From positions 593,799,793-593,863,792 of the forward strand of contig NC_053390.1 in the NCBI RefSeq assembly GCF_905171765.1: a DNA stretch of 64,000 bases. The letters run 5' to 3'. The notes below the pieces were generated by a model. It ran no database searches and was not told the origin of the DNA. It saw nothing but the letters and a program-made list of their open reading frames with translations. Source of the DNA: Bufo bufo. Lineage: Eukaryota > Chordata > Amphibia > Anura > Bufonidae. A program made the position numbers and the translations under genes. This document shows positions 31,146 through 44,448 of the stretch, piece after piece (the first letter of the stretch is position 1; each line of letters opens with the position of its first letter).

Positions 31146-32829
31146 CAAATTTTTGAACAAAGCAACTTTGCATGTAGCATCCGAAGCTTGCTTTGCTCAT
31201 CACTAGATATGAGATAGTGTGGAAAAGGAGGAAATGCAGATGGCAGAAGAAGGGCTCCTACCTGTAGGGCAGGAGAGCGCTGGGGTTGGAGAAGTGGGTA
31301 TAACAAAGCTGATTAACATTCTGTGTTTGCTGTCAAATAACCTGCAGGAGATTGCAGGACAGAACAGCAATAATATGCATTTTTCAAAACTTTGCTTATC
31401 TCTACACTACATATTCATTCTACTACTTTTTCATTTAAGAATGTAGAGGCTGTGTACTCCTCATTAAATTCTAAAATGGATAGTAGTGCTATTGTTTGCT
31501 CAATTAAGAATATGAGATGTCACATGCCATTAATCGTTTTCAGTGTTTTCTGGTAATTACTGTTATCATTGCCAGGAATACTAACCTCAAAAGTGACTCC
31601 ATAAAAGAATTGTAATGATGATATAACACACATTTTCCTTTTGCTGATTAAACATGAAAAACAGCAAATGTATTAGGAAATGACCAATCATTCATAAACA
31701 GTGTTCATGTTCTCAACTTTTGTATAACATTATCTTACGTGCCTTCTTTCAATGTAAGAATTGCATGAGACCTGCCTCTTACCAAGCCTAGAAATATGAT
31801 TAAGTATAATAATGATTTTGGTTCATGACCTTTCACTTTAACTGAAAACAGGAAATCTAAAAATTGATGTCATTAGGATACTTGGCATAATATACAAATA
31901 GAGATATATTTAATTAAATTGTATGCTATTGTTAGAAAGAAAGGTCATAACAAGAAAATGACATTTTGGAAGTATATTAGTATCAACCATCCAGTGTTAT
32001 TTGCATCTAAAATGTATACTTTGTACTTGACATTTAGAGAGGAAATTGGAACTACTTATTATGGATGACTGAATGCTTTATTTTCCTGTGTACAGCTTGT
32101 TAACTTCATATGTACAGTAATCAGATAGATGTTACATGCAATTGTTGCTATGCACGAGCAAACAACTCATCTGAAGATCAGCAGAATAAATACAAAAAAC
32201 ACACAAACTTGTCAAAGTCATTTATTATGAGAAAAGTATATAATATATATAATATTTATATTTTAGAGTGTAAAAAGTATAATGTGTATACTACATTGGT
32301 TAAACAACATGTTAAAGGTATTTGTCAATTACATTGATGACTTAGTCTTACAATGTGATATCAAAGTAAAATTGGAGGTGGCCCAACGCATCAGAGCTTC
32401 CAACAATAAGCAGAATTTAGGAGGCAACAGTATATTTGTGCATTCAGCTGTGCTGGGTGCTGTTGATCACTCAGAACGTAGCCCAATCCACTTGTACAGG
32501 GCTGAGATGCAGTACCAGGCACATCCTCATCTAAAAAAGAAGCTTTCTGATACAACAGCGAAGAGACAGGGGCGCTTGAACAAATGATTCAACCCCTTGA
32601 TACTGCTTACCATGGGGATAGGGCTGGACGGGCATAGGATGGGCTGTCAATTCAAATTCCCCACAAAACATTAATATGTTGTGGGTTATATTAAACAGAA
32701 GTATTTAAATAGAAGTTAGACAGTAATTTATGTCTACGTGTACATTTATGGCATTTCAATACCTAGTAGAAGCCGCCTAGCAACTTAAAGGATGTGGTGT
32801 GTCTCGGATGCCTCCAGCTGGGCACAACA
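31146..32829. other. AT-rich intergenic DNA
   Basis: No credible gene. Near 32480-32520 a phrase of an interspersed repeat occurs (CAGGGCTGAGATGCAGTACC). Otherwise nothing recognised. Confidence 0.4.
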
Positions 32830-33760
32830 TATTGGGCACAAAAATGCCATATCTGTGAAAAATGTTAAATTTTCTCTTTGCACGCTATGCTGCACTTTAA
32901 TTTCTGCAACAACTCCTGGGTCAAAATGCTCACTCCAACCCCTTAATAGATACCTTAAGGGGTTTAGTTTCCAAAATTAGATCACTTCTCATGGGTTAAA
33001 TGTATAAATTTTACCCCAAAGCCTCTAAATTTGTCAGCACAAGCGGTGTAAATCACCACATTGGGCCTAAAATGTGCATGGTGCTGTTTTACTACTGAGC
33101 CATTTCATATGTTCAAGCAAAGGAATAGGGCCACATATTGCTTCACAATGTCACACAATAATCACAAGGTATTGGTCACTGAAATGGTATATCTGTGGAA
33201 AAATGGCTATTTTCACTTTTCACCATCTGTTTTGCAAAACATCTGTGGGATCAAAATAATCTCTCCACCATTTAAAATATTCCTGGTGGAGTGCATTTTC
33301 CAAAATGGGTTTACTTTTTGGGGGTTTCCACTGTAGGGGTACCTCAAGGTTTCTTCAAATGAGACATGGTGCCAAAAAAAAGAGGGGCATGAGACATGGA
33401 GCTAAAGGGGCATTTTATTGTAAAAAAAAGTGCTCACTACACACCTTGAAAAGATCATTGTCGGGTGTAGTATGCAAGATAGGGTCACTTTTTGGGAATT
33501 TCCACTGTAGGGGAACCCCAGTGTCCCTTCAAATGCAACATGGTGCCCAAAATCCATTTCAGCAAAATTTGCACTCCATAAGCCAAATAGTGCTCCTTCC
33601 ATTCCTGCAGTATGCCCATACAGTAGTTTACGACCACATATGGGATGTTGCCGTATTCAGGAGAAAATGGGTAACAAATTGTGGGGTCATTTTCTTCTGT
33701 TACCACTGAAAAATGTGGGTTTAAAAGAACATTTTATTTAGAAAAATGTAATGTCTCATT
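32830..33760. repeat. old dispersed repeat with internal similarity
   Basis: Phrases such as CACTTTTTGGG(G/A)(G/A)TTTCCACTGTAGGGG recur (33310-33345 and 33485-33515), as do blocks about drug-like short sequences of TGGTGCC(C/A)AAAA. The style matches an ancient amphibian interspersed repeat; no coding capacity, family not named. Confidence 0.5.
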
Positions 33761-34199
33761 TTTATAGCCAACTGTTTCTAAATTCTATGAAAACGTCTGT
33801 TAGGTCAAAGTGCCCACTACCCCCTACAATGCCGGTCTTAATTAATGTATCCCATAGTTGTTAAGGTTGGAAAAAGACAAAAGTCCTTCAAGCCCAACCT
33901 GTAATCCTTTTATATTGATCAACTAAACAAATCATTGGATCAATATCAATCTTTCTTTTAAGGAGGGGTCTGGTCAAAGGGAAAGGGTTTGTAGAACACA
34001 ATTTCTATAAATTATCATAAGCCTCAATGTTATTTTGAAAAAAAAAAGTAATCTAAACCTTGAACGATCCATTTGGATGTCTGCCCTATCAACTTTCGTT
34101 ATTAGTTTAAGCGCAAACCATGGTGACCAAGGGTAACGAGGAATCATGGTTCGATTCTGGAGAGAAAGCTCCGGCTACCACATACATACAAGCAAGGCA
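33761..34199. other. no feature seen
   Basis: Intergenic sequence between the dispersed repeat and the minisatellite; nothing recognised. Confidence 0.4.
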
Positions 34200-36490
34200 G
34201 CATGCGTGCAAATTACCTATTAGGTATAATTAGGTGAGGGCCTGCAGGTGAGCTGACCCTGTAAAAGATTTTAGGTGTGGGCCTGCAGGTGAGCTGACCC
34301 TGTAAAACATTGTAAGTGAGGGACTACTGGTGAGCTGACCCTCTGAATAATTATATGCAAGGGCTTTCAGGTGAGCTGACCTTGTGAAAGATTGTAGGTG
34401 AAGGCCTGCTGGTGAGATGACCCTGTAAAAGATTAGAGGTGTGGGCCTGCTGGTGAGATGACACTATAAAAGATTTTAGGTGAGGGCCTGATGGTGAGCT
34501 GAACCTGTAAAAAAATTATATGCGAGAACCTGTAGTTGAGCTGACCCTGCAGAAGATTTTAGGTGTGGGCCTGCTGGTAAGCTGACCCTGTAAAAGATTT
34601 TAGGTGCGGGTCTGCTGGTGAGCTGACCCTGTAAAAGATTATATGCAAGGGCCTGCTGGTGAGGTGATCCTTTAAAACATTATATATGAGGGCCTGCTGG
34701 TGAGCTGACCCTCTAAAAAATTATATGTGAGGGCCTTCAGGTGAGCTGACCCTGTAAAAAATTATATGCGAGGGCCTGCTGGTGGGCTGACCCCCTAAAA
34801 AATTATATGCGAGGGCCTGCTGGTGAGCTCACCCTGTAAAACATTGTAGGTGAGGGCCTGCTGGTGAGATGACCCTGTAAAACATTATATGCGAGGGCCT
34901 GTTGGTGAGCTGACCCTCTAAAAAATTATATGCGAGGGCCTTCAGGTGAGCTTACCCTGTATAAAATTGTAGGTGAAGGCCTGCTGGTGAGCTGACCCTG
35001 TTAAAAATTATATGTGAGGACCTGCTGGTGAGCTCACCCTGTAACATATTGTAGGTGAGGGCCTGCTGGTGAGATGACCCTGTAAAACATTATATGCAAA
35101 GGCCTGCTGGTGAGCTGACCCTGTAAAACATTGTAGGTGAGGGCCTGATGGTGAGCTAACCCTGTAAAACATTATATGCGAGGGCCTGCTGATGAGCTGA
35201 CCCTCTAAAAAATTATATGTGAGGGTCTGCTGGTGCGCTGACCCTGTAAAAGATTTAAGGTGAGGACCTGCTGGTGAGATGACCCTGTAAAACATTATAT
35301 GCGAGGGCATGCTGGTGAGCTGACCCTCTAAAAAATTATATGCAAGGGCCTGCAGGTGAGCTGACCCTGTAAAACATTGTAAGTGAGGGACTACTGGTGA
35401 GCTGACCCTCTGAATACTTATATGCAAGGGCTTTCAGGTGAGCTGACCTTGTGAAAGATTGTAGGTGAAGGCCTGCTGGTGAGATGACCCTGTAAAAGAT
35501 TAGAGGTGTGGGCCTGCTGGTGAGATGACACTATAAAAGATTTTAGGTGAGGGCCTGATGGTGAGCTGACCCTGTAAAAAAATTATTTGCGAGAACCTGT
35601 AGTTGAGCTGACCCTGCAGAAGATTTTAGGTGTGGGCCTGCTGGTAAGCTGACCCTGTAAAAGATTTTAGGTGCGGGTCTGCTGGTGAGCTGATCCTGTA
35701 AAACATTATATGCGAGGGCCTGCTGGTGAGCTGACCCTCTAAAAAATTATATGCGAGGGCCTGCTGGTGAGCAGACCCTGTAAAACATTGTAGGTGAGGG
35801 CCTGCTGGTGAGCTGACCCTCTAAAAAATTATATGCGAGGGCCTGCTGGTGAGCAGACCCTGTAAAACATTGTAGGTGAGGGCCTGCTGGTGAGCTGACC
35901 CTCTAAAAAATTAAAAGCGAGGGCCTGTAGGTGAACTGACCCTGTAAAACATTGTAGGTGAATGCCTGCTGGTGAGCTGACCCTCTAAAAAATTATATGC
36001 GAGGGCCTGCTGGTGAGCAGACCCTGTAAAACATTGTAGGTGAGGGCCTGCTGGTGAGCTGACCCTCTAAAAAATTAAAAGCGAGGGCCTGTAGGTGAAC
36101 TGACCCTGTAAAACATTGTAGGTGAATGCCTGCTAGTGAGCTGACCCTGTAAAAGATTTTAGGTGCGGGCCTGCAGGTGAGCTGACCCTGTAAAATGTTT
36201 TAGGTGCGGGCCTGCTGGTGAGCTGACTCTCTAAAAAATTATATAGAGTGCCTTCAGTTGAGCTGACCCTGTAAAAGTTTGTAGTGGAAGGCCTGCTGGT
36301 GAGCTGACCCTGGAAAACTTCATATGTGAGGGCCTTCAGGTGAGCTGATCCTGTAAAAGAATGTAGGTGGAGGCCTGCTGGTGAGGTGACCCTGTAAAAC
36401 ATTATATGCGAGGGCCTGCTGATGAGCTGACCCTCTAAAAAATTATATGTGAGGGCCTTCAGGTGAGCTGACCCTCTAAAAAATTATATG
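34200..36490. repeat. 41-bp minisatellite, about 56 units, with higher-order structure
   Basis: Units of the form GTGAGGGCCTGCTGGTGAGC then TGACCCTGTAAAACATTRT recur every 41 bp across 2.3 kb. A block starting GGACTACTGG at 34321 reappears at 35388 (offset 1,067 bp, 26 units) with nearly the same variants. A smaller four-unit block repeats about 164-172 bp apart near 35905 and 36077. Open frames here are artefacts. Confidence 0.95.
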
Positions 36491-36595
36491 TGAGGGGGGC
36501 GGAGCCTGCGCCTGTTCTGAATGGACGTCTGAAGCAGCAGCTCCGTCTGTAAAAACGCCCTGCTAGCCTGTTTTCTTTGCCTGTTCGGTCTAAAA

Positions 36596-37680
36596 ATGGT
36601 GAAAATAGGAGGCTCAAAACCTGGAGACACTGGGGGCAATCCTAAATCTTCAACAAATTGCGGTGATATGGAGAAATTCATCAAAAAAGCCGCATCATCC
36701 TACGTGCACAGAGAAACTAAGATGGCACCGTCCTCACCGCACACAGCCGCCTACAAATCAACAGAGAACCTGTCGGGAGCGCAGGGAGGCGAAGTAGATA
36801 CAGACACCCTCCCGATTTCTCGCTCCTACCTCAGAGAGACTCTGACCTCCACACTGGCATCTGCACTAGAACCCCTAAGTGAAAATATAGGGGCTATTAA
36901 GCAGGATATTCGCCACATAGGGAAAAGAGTAGAACTGCTCGAAGATTCCCAGACCGCTGTGCTGCAACATCAATCGGCAGTCACAGAAAAGCTTCAAGCT
37001 GTGCAAACACATCTCAACATGCTCTACACAGCAGTCGAAGACCAAGAAAATCGCGGCAGACGCAATAACTTGCGTTTTAGAGGTATACCGGAAACAGTCG
37101 CACCATGCGATATTCCCAATACTATAATGCAGATTTGCCTCACTATACTTGGTCCTGACTCTGCCCACGAAGTCCAGCTGGGGAGGGCGCATAGGGCCTT
37201 AAAACCCAAACCTGCACCTGAAATGCCTCCTAGAGATGTAATTTGTAAGTTTCTTAGCTTCCAAGTTAAAGAAGCCGTCTTAAATAAATCAAGAGATTCC
37301 CAACCTATCAAATTGGACGACCATAACATCTTGGTTTTTCAGGATCTAGCCCAATCCACCCTGAAGAAGCTCTTAAGCCGCTAACAAATTGGCTAAGAGA
37401 AAAAAGAATACCTTATCGATGGTCCTTTCCCTTTGGACTGTCCTTCTTTTATGAAGAAAAACGGCTTTCTATCTCATCATTCTTGGATTTAGATAAGATC
37501 TACAGTCACCTGAAGATTAACCCACTAGACATTCTGGACTGGGACCCTATTCAGAATTTGTCAAGCCTCCCGTCTCTACCAGCAATTGAACCTTGGGATA
37601 AGCAACTTACCCCTAAACAGCAGAGAGGAAGACGGGGAAACCAGAAATCTACCCCCAAGAGACTACCGCTTGGAGACTGA
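36596..37680 (+). pseudogene. L1 ORF1 protein
   Basis: The first 262 codons have a Ser/Thr-rich N-end. A coiled-coil region follows (about residues 80-145: LSENIGAIKQDIRHIGKRVELL), then the L1 RNA-recognition domain (RRNNLRFRGIPE, LGRAHRAL, RDVICKFLSF). A frameshift near 37370 moves the C-terminal domain (TNWLREKRIPYRW... to KRLPLGD, end 37680) to another frame. ORF1 proteins bind LINE RNA as trimers. Confidence 0.85.
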
Positions 37681-38128
37681 TAGACTTCTGGGTAAACCCA
37701 AGTGTCTGATATGACTTCTCTCCGAGATATCTTATTTCCTAACGCTGTTTCCTTTACTACTATCTTATCTAAACAGTTCCCTGTCTCCTGACAACTTTTA
37801 CTGATATGCTTTCTTTTTCACTCCGTCACCTCACATGACCCTCTCCCTGTTTGCAGGGCCGAAATATGTACTCTATACAACCCCCCTAAACTCTCTCAAC
37901 TTTCTCCACTTCTTTCTTTCCCGCTTTTCTATTTCAGAATTCATTTACTGTATCCTATAACCTATTATGCTAGGATACTGTTGTTATTTGTTACTTTTCA
38001 GTTGTACAGTTCTTTGTTAAAATATCACGTTTTGGGTAATACAGTCGATAAATACACACCTGCCGTAGCCCCAACTGCTAAAAAACCTCGGTTGGTAGAC
38101 CTTTCCCCCTATCCCTTAATCATGAGCC

Positions 38129-39697
38129 ATGGTGATCCCACAAAACTCCTATATGTCCCATATACTAAACTCAAATATGGCAGAACTTAAGGTGGTGACA
38201 TATAATGTGAGGGGTTTTAACGCACCATCTAAAAGGTGTCAAATTTTATCACATTTGAAGCGCCTCAATTGCTCGATTCTCCTGTTACAGGAAACCCATT
38301 TTAAATTTAATAAATATCCTAACATGTCTCATTCTCACTACCCCTTGTGGTTTCACTGTGGCTCAAATTCCTCATCATCCAGAGGAGTGAGTGTTGGATT
38401 CGGAAGAGATATACCCTTCCAGTACCTCTCTCATATCCAAGATGCGGAAGGGCGATATATACTTTTGAAGGGTACCATTTCAAATCAAGTATATACCATT
38501 ATCAACATTTACGCCCCTAATAACAATCACAAAAACTGGTTTAATGATTTATTCCCGATCATTGACACTTTTAAGGAAGGAGTAGTTATTACTGGCGGTG
38601 ATTTTAATCTAACATTAGACCCTTTCCTGGACTCATCGTCCCAAAAATCTGCCATATCATTCAAAATGCTCAGCTCCATCAAAAAACAGCTCCACAATCT
38701 TTGCCTAACAGATGTCTGGATGACCTTTAACCCCCTAGCCAAAGATTACACCTTTTTCTCAAGTGTACATGGCTCATACCATAGACTAGATCTTATATTA
38801 ATCTCTAATGAACACCTTCATTTATGCTCTAAAGCAAAAATGGACTCCATCCATTTCTCTGACCATTCTCCGGTGTTGGTCTCCATCTCTACTCCAACAG
38901 ATACCTCCTAAATCCTTCAACTGGAGACTCAACGAACAATTGATTTCCTCCCAAGACTACATTCAATACATCCAAAAAACCCTTGAAGAATTGTTCACCC
39001 TAAACACCCACCCCGAGACCTCCCCTCAGGTGCTCTGGGATGCCCACAAGGCATATATCAGGGGACATTTCATTAGCCTAAGGACACAACTTAAAAAGAA
39101 AAACAAGGCCCGTATGGATGATCTCCTCGCTGAAATTCAAAAACTGGAGTCCCTACATAAAAAATCTCTCCTGGAGCAGCATCTCTCTCGTCTAGGAGAA
39201 CTTAGAGCGGAACTAAAAAATTATCTCAATTCCCAGACATCTATATTATTTCTACACTCCCAATACAAATTCTTTGCTCAATGAGATAATGTCTCAATGA
39301 TGAATAAGATCAAAAAAAGGAAAGCGAAAAGCTACATACACAAAATCATTAGGACTGATGGCTCTCAAGCCTTCACGACCAAGGATATAGCCCAGCAGTT
39401 CCACGAATATTACCAATCCCTTTACAACATTCCCTCGGCAGAAAGAGATGTAGGCTCTTCTCAACACCCTGACCCTATAAACCGATTTTTCTAGACAATC
39501 TCAATATCCCTAAGCTAGGAGACCAACAGAAAGAATCCTTACACTCCCCTTTCCGGCTGGATGAATCATCCTCCGCTATAAAAAATATGCCTAAAGGCAA
39601 AGCTCCGGGACCAGATGGCCTTCCGGCGATCTACTACAAAACATTCAGTAAATCCCTTATCCCTCACCTGAACAATGCTTGTAATTTATCACTACAA
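38129..39697 (+). pseudogene. L1 ORF2: endonuclease and start of reverse transcriptase
   Basis: An apurinic-type endonuclease fills 38180-38900. Its boxes are VVTYNVRGFN, LLLQETH (catalytic Glu), INIYAPN, GGDFNL and FSDHSPV. The likely start is the MAEL methionine near 38177. The linker follows in another frame (38911-39284), has a stop at about 39284, and goes on through 39297-39494. The first RT block, GKAPGPDGLPAIYYKTF, is at about 39595-39650. PLE-C then interrupts the gene. Residual text AHISIIPKERKDP is at 45900-45960. There is no catalytic RT box, so the gene is dead. Confidence 0.88.
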
Positions 39698-39763
39698 TCG
39701 AATAACCAATTCAGGGGGCACACCACATAATAAACGGAGTGCAAAGGGCGGTGAAAGGGAACA

Positions 39764-40621
39764 TTAAACAATATTGACCCAAGAGAGAGTCGCCAGAACC
39801 ACCCTATAAATGCACATCCGACAATAAATCCGTATCAAAAATATATAAAGTTTATTAGACACACCAACAGACACATTAAAAAATTGTATACAATTAGAGC
39901 AAAGTGCGGTATGCAATAAATGTGTAACCAGCACATACAGGTCCACTAAGTAGCCAGGACATAGGCAAAAGTGATATACCAGCATATACAAATTTCAATG
40001 TAAAGTATAAAGCAAATGTAACATAGGGTGAGACCTCTTAAGAATGCAAACAGACCTGAAATAGGGTCACAATAAAAGAGCCAAACCTACATGAGAAGCT
40101 GGTACAGTGGACCTGAAAAATGAGAAAGCGCCCAACGCGTATCGCCGGAGCAATCCGGCTTCCTCAGGGGTAAAGGGTCAAATGCTGGGGCATCACCTTA
40201 TATGGTATAATAGATAAAGTTCAAATAGCATTCACCTGTGCAGCAAAGGTCAATCATTAAACGCCATGTACAAACGTGCAGGACGAGGCATGACCGGAAA
40301 CCGGAAGCAGGAAGTCCATGTGATTAACAGGTGGAACGCATGTGCGTTCCACCTGTCACATTGGTACTATGCATTGAAAAAGGCAGGGGATCTAATGGCT
40401 CCATGTCCTAAAATTAATATATATTGGGTGCATGTATAGATCACCATATCATTACTAATGAGAGCCCCACTGTGAGCAAAAGCGCATACGATCTAAATAT
40501 GCAGTCCACCGGCACCGGATGTGCGGAGCACATGACCGGAAGCCGAATGCCGCAATGGACCGCATGGTGGAACGCATCGCGCGCTTCACTGTGAATAGTG
40601 GAGCGCACGGTCCGCTCGTCA
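39764..40621 (-). repeat. PLE-C left inverted arm
   Basis: Reverse complement of 43686-44448 plus 45759-45865 with few changes. It includes a near-perfect palindrome ACAGGTGGAACGCA / TGCGTTCCACCTGT at about 40328-40357, a hammerhead-like motif (40131-40170, minus) and a CpG-rich promoter-like stretch. Confidence 0.92.
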
Positions 40622-41167
40622 TGCGGAGGAGGGCCAGGAGAAGGGATGAAGTGGGAGGGAGACGGAGGCTGAACCTAGCACAGAGAAGGAGGGAAAAGAG
40701 CATAGGTGCCCATTACATAGAGGGGCAGAATTATGAGTATTCACGATGTGTAGCACCACATTATTATACACTAAAGTGGGGGTCAGTATGGTGTGGTGAT
40801 GTCACCTGAGCCGGGGGCATGCTATTTGGACATATCCAATTATAATACTAAATAGATATTGACAATAATATGACTGAATATTAAATAATAAATAAGAAAC
40901 AGATACATAAAATGATTGAATAATAAATAAGAAACAAATACATAAGATGATGAATCATCAATAAAGCATAAGTAAATGAGTGATCAATAAAAAAAATAAT
41001 AATAATTATATAGCAATAATAATGACAGTGATAAACATATAAATAATACATATATATCCAGAATATTATTGATACGCAGTTAGGTGACTCTATGTATAAA
41101 TGCCATGGCCATGGCAACAACGATAAGAGTCCTCACAGGATATACTAATGTGATAATCATGAAAATC

Positions 41168-41290
41168 ATGTATATATACATGTATATACACGCATATACA
41201 TATACGCATATATATACATATACACACATACATACACACGCACAAACATGCCTGCATATACACATACATACACATACATACACATCCCAA
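41168..41290. repeat. microsatellite (TATA/CATA/CACA type)
   Basis: Interrupted runs of TATACA, CATATA and ACATAC lie in the 3' noncoding part of PLE-C. Neighbouring 40860-41000 is AT-rich with repeated AATAATAAATAAGAAACA. Confidence 0.85.
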
Positions 41291-41902
41291 AGACATATAT
41301 AGGGGGTGAAGGATTGTTATAATTCCAAAAAATCATGATGAGGACCTAGTTCACAGGTCCAATCGTGTATCAACCTAAAATAAAGTGATGTAAGAAAGAA
41401 GCAAAGTACGCTCATTAGAATGTGTTGTGGGAAAGACCACAAGTGTGCAAGTGAGAAGAACCGTGAAAAGAATAGTGCACCACCGTGTGTGAAGAAGTGA
41501 GGAAATATGAAGAAGACCTGTGGGAAATAAGTAGCATGATTAGCAGAAATAACCGGATCCAAAGAACCACATATCTCACTAGGTCACCCAATAGTATCTA
41601 ATTGTACGGTGTCTGCGATCACAAAGTTGAACCCCCATATCTACATTAGATCACATACACCACTGGGTCAGCAAGCCCATATATCACTGGGTCAACCAAA
41701 AATACCCATTTCTGCGGACTCAGTTAACACGCAGTTGGGCCCCCATATCTGCATTAGACCATCAACATCTATTGACAACTACCAGAACAACTCGTCAATA
41801 CGTATATGGATTGGCCGGCACCGTAGGTGCCCACCCCTAGTTTGGTAATTGAGCCCACTCTATAATGACCACCATGCCTCAATATTCCTGGATAAGGGTT
41901 AA

Positions 41903-42517
41903 CTACCCAATTCTATGAGGTTCAAATATGTAACCCCATAATTTAGTTATAAAAGCCCGTGAACGTAAGTTCTTCGTTAAGTCCCTGTGGGAACGTAGTA
42001 GTTGGGAAGAGAGTGATCCTCCCCTCACATTGGTGCGTGCCATGTCAAGGCCGACAATCCTAAGTCCAGAGGTGATACACTGGTGGCAGTCCAGAAAGTG
42101 CGCAGCAACTGAAGTCAACGGTTTCTTGGCCTGGGTCCGATCTCGGCGGGCCAAGGCAATGTTGGATAGATGCTGCTGTATACGTTTCCGTAGCTCCTGA
42201 CCAGTCTGGCCCACATATATTTTTCCACATTCACAAATGAGTGCATAGATGACATTCCTAGTCCGGCAATTGATGTAATGACCCAAACGGATTAAAGCCG
42301 GATGCCTGCAGGTGGAGAAGGAGTCAGTACAGATAATGTATTGACAAACATTGCAATTCCCGCACGGATATGTACCGCGCATCCTAACACCCCTCCCCAG
42401 CCCCTGTGTAGGCCTCTGGAAATGACTATGTACCAATTTGTCTCGTAGATTTGAAGCTCTCCGTGCAACGATCTTAGGACTTAGGTTGACATAGCCACTA
42501 AGTTTAGGATCCGCCAA
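41903..42517 (-). pseudogene. PLE-C GIY-YIG endonuclease
   Basis: The 204-residue frame has the linker CGNCNVCQYI and the nuclease core NVIYALICECGKIYVGQT. The catalytic Arg is in ELRKRIQQH, and a His block follows (VAAHFLDCH). It ends a few residues later (YIFEPHRIG). It lies downstream of RT in another frame with an 85-bp gap, so at least one frameshift separates them. It is clearly different in sequence from PLE-B, so two Penelope lineages occur in the window. Confidence 0.88.
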
Positions 42518-42601
42518 TAGGAGGTGCCAATGTGCATTTAATATTGTATACAGATCACGCCATTGGTTATTATATTTGGTGATGAGGTGAACCTGAGTGC
42601 T

Positions 42602-43711
42602 TCAAGGCTTGGATTTTGGTTTCAGCAATTCCAGGCGGTCCGCCACTTTCGCGGTTTCAAACGCCCCTGAGATTACTTTTCTGTGGTAAACCCGTGCACA
42701 AAATCTGGTGGTCAGGTCACAGGCAGCCTCCTTAAAGTCAGAGGTGGTAGTGCAGTTGCGGCGTAATCTCAAAAATTGTCCCTTAGGGATCCCTTTACGT
42801 AAGTGGGCCGGATGGAAGCTATCGAAATGTAACAGGCTGTTAGTTGCCGCTTCCTTACGGAATAGTGATGTTCGTATACCCTGTTCATCTAGGTTCAGTC
42901 GTAGGTCCAGAAAATCCGCAGTGGTATCCGAGATCCTATGGGTGAGGGAAATGTTAAATGAGTTGGTATTTAACAGACAGACGAATTCTGTACATTGTTC
43001 CACGGTACCCTGCCAGAAAATCAAGAGATCGTCAATATAACGAAACCATGCTAAGACATGTTCGTTATACATAGCCATGGGGTACACCTGTGTCTCCTCC
43101 CACCACCCTAAAAATAGATTGGCATAGCAGGGCGCACAGCGTGCCCCCATCGCAGTCCCCGAGACCTGTCTGTAGAAGGTACGATCAAATACAAAGTAGT
43201 TGTGATGGAGTACAAACTCCAACAAACTCACCAAAAATGTGTGATGCACTGAGTCCCCAGAGGTCGCTTTTTGAAGGAAATATTGAGTGGCTTGTATCCC
43301 ATCACCATGCGCGATATTTGAATAGAGAGACTCTACATCACATGTGAGTATCATGGTACCCGGGGGAAGTCGTATCTCTTGTAACCGTTGTACCAACTGC
43401 ATGGAGTCCCTGAGATGTGACTGAAAGCCCAAGACGAATGGGTGTAGGAAGAAGTCAAGGTAAATACACGCCTGTTCACACAACCCTCCTATCCCCACCA
43501 CAATTGGGCGTCCTGGAGGCACTGGCAGATCCTTATGCACCTTGGGGAGCATGTAGAAGGTCGGAGTGATCGGAAATTTGACTTCCATGAACTCTTTTTC
43601 TTTTTTGGTGATAATATTGAGTTGCCATGCAGAAGTCAGAAGTCTGTCCAATTTCTTTTTAAAGGTTATAGTGGGGTCTGGGGGTAATGACGAGCGGACC
43701 GTGCGCTCCAC
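42602..43711 (-). pseudogene. PLE-C reverse transcriptase
   Basis: The 369-residue frame holds most of the Penelope RT. Motifs are FYMLPKVHK and GRPIVVGIGGL, motif A TCDVESLYSNI, motif B GTAMGARCAPCYANLF, motif C FRYIDDLLIF, and the thumb LHFDSFHPAHLRKGIPKGQ. The catalytic Asp residues are all present. The N-terminal region seen in PLE-A is missing: the frame opens out of the right inverted arm, and the first methionine there is not native. It is a good RT core without its start. Confidence 0.9.
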
Positions 43712-44138
43712 TATTCACAGTGGAGCGCGCGATGCGTTCCACCATGCGGTCCATTGCGGCATTCGGCTTCCGGTCATGTGCTCCGCACATCCGGTGCCGG
43801 TGGACTGCATATTTAGATCGTATGCACTTTTGCTCACAGTGGGGCTCTCATTAGTAATGATATGGTTATCTATACATGCACCCAATATATATTAATTTTA
43901 GGACATGGAGCCATTAAATCCCCTGCCTTTTTAAATGCATAGTACCAATGTGACAGGTGGAACGCACATGCGTTCCACCTGTTAATCACATGGACTTCCT
44001 GCTTCCGGTTTCCGGTCATGCCTCGTCCTGCACGTTTGTACATGGCGCTTAATGATTGACCTTTGCTGCACAGGTGAATGCTATTTGAACTTTATCCATT
44101 ATCCCATATAAGGTGATGCCCCAGCATTTGACCCTTTA

Positions 44139-44178
44139 CCCCTGAGGAAGCCGGATTGCTCCGGCGATACGCGTTGGG
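44139..44178 (+). ncRNA. hammerhead-like motif in the PLE-C arm (inverted copy 40131-40170)
   Basis: CCC + CTGAGGA + extra A + GCCGGA/TCCGGC stem + GATA + CGCGTT + GGG. Stem I (CCC/GGG) and stem II pair well. The core GAAA is changed to GATA and there is an extra A, so self-cleavage is doubtful. The layout is the same as at 25165-25210 but with different stem sequences. Confidence 0.45.
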
Positions 44179-44448
44179 CGCTTTCTCATTTTTCAGGTCC
44201 ACTGTACCAGCTTCTCATGTAGGTTTGGCTCTTTTATTGTGACCCTATTTCAGGTCTGTTTGCATTCTTAAGAGGTCTCACCCTATATTACATTTGCTTT
44301 ATACTTTACATTGAAATTTGTATATGCTGGTATATCACTTTTGCCTAAGTCCTGGCTACTCACTGGACCTGTATGTGCTGGTTACACATTTATTGCATAC
44401 CGCACTTTGCTCTAATTGTATACAATTTTTTAATGTGTCTGTTGGTGT

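Noticed and set aside
31146..33760. Host gene exons
   Set aside because: No open frame with a known domain, no convincing splice-flanked exon series; sequence is AT-rich or repeat-like.
34200..36490. CRISPR-like array of regularly spaced repeats
   Set aside because: Units are contiguous 41-bp tandem copies without unique spacers, and the context is a vertebrate genome: it is a minisatellite.
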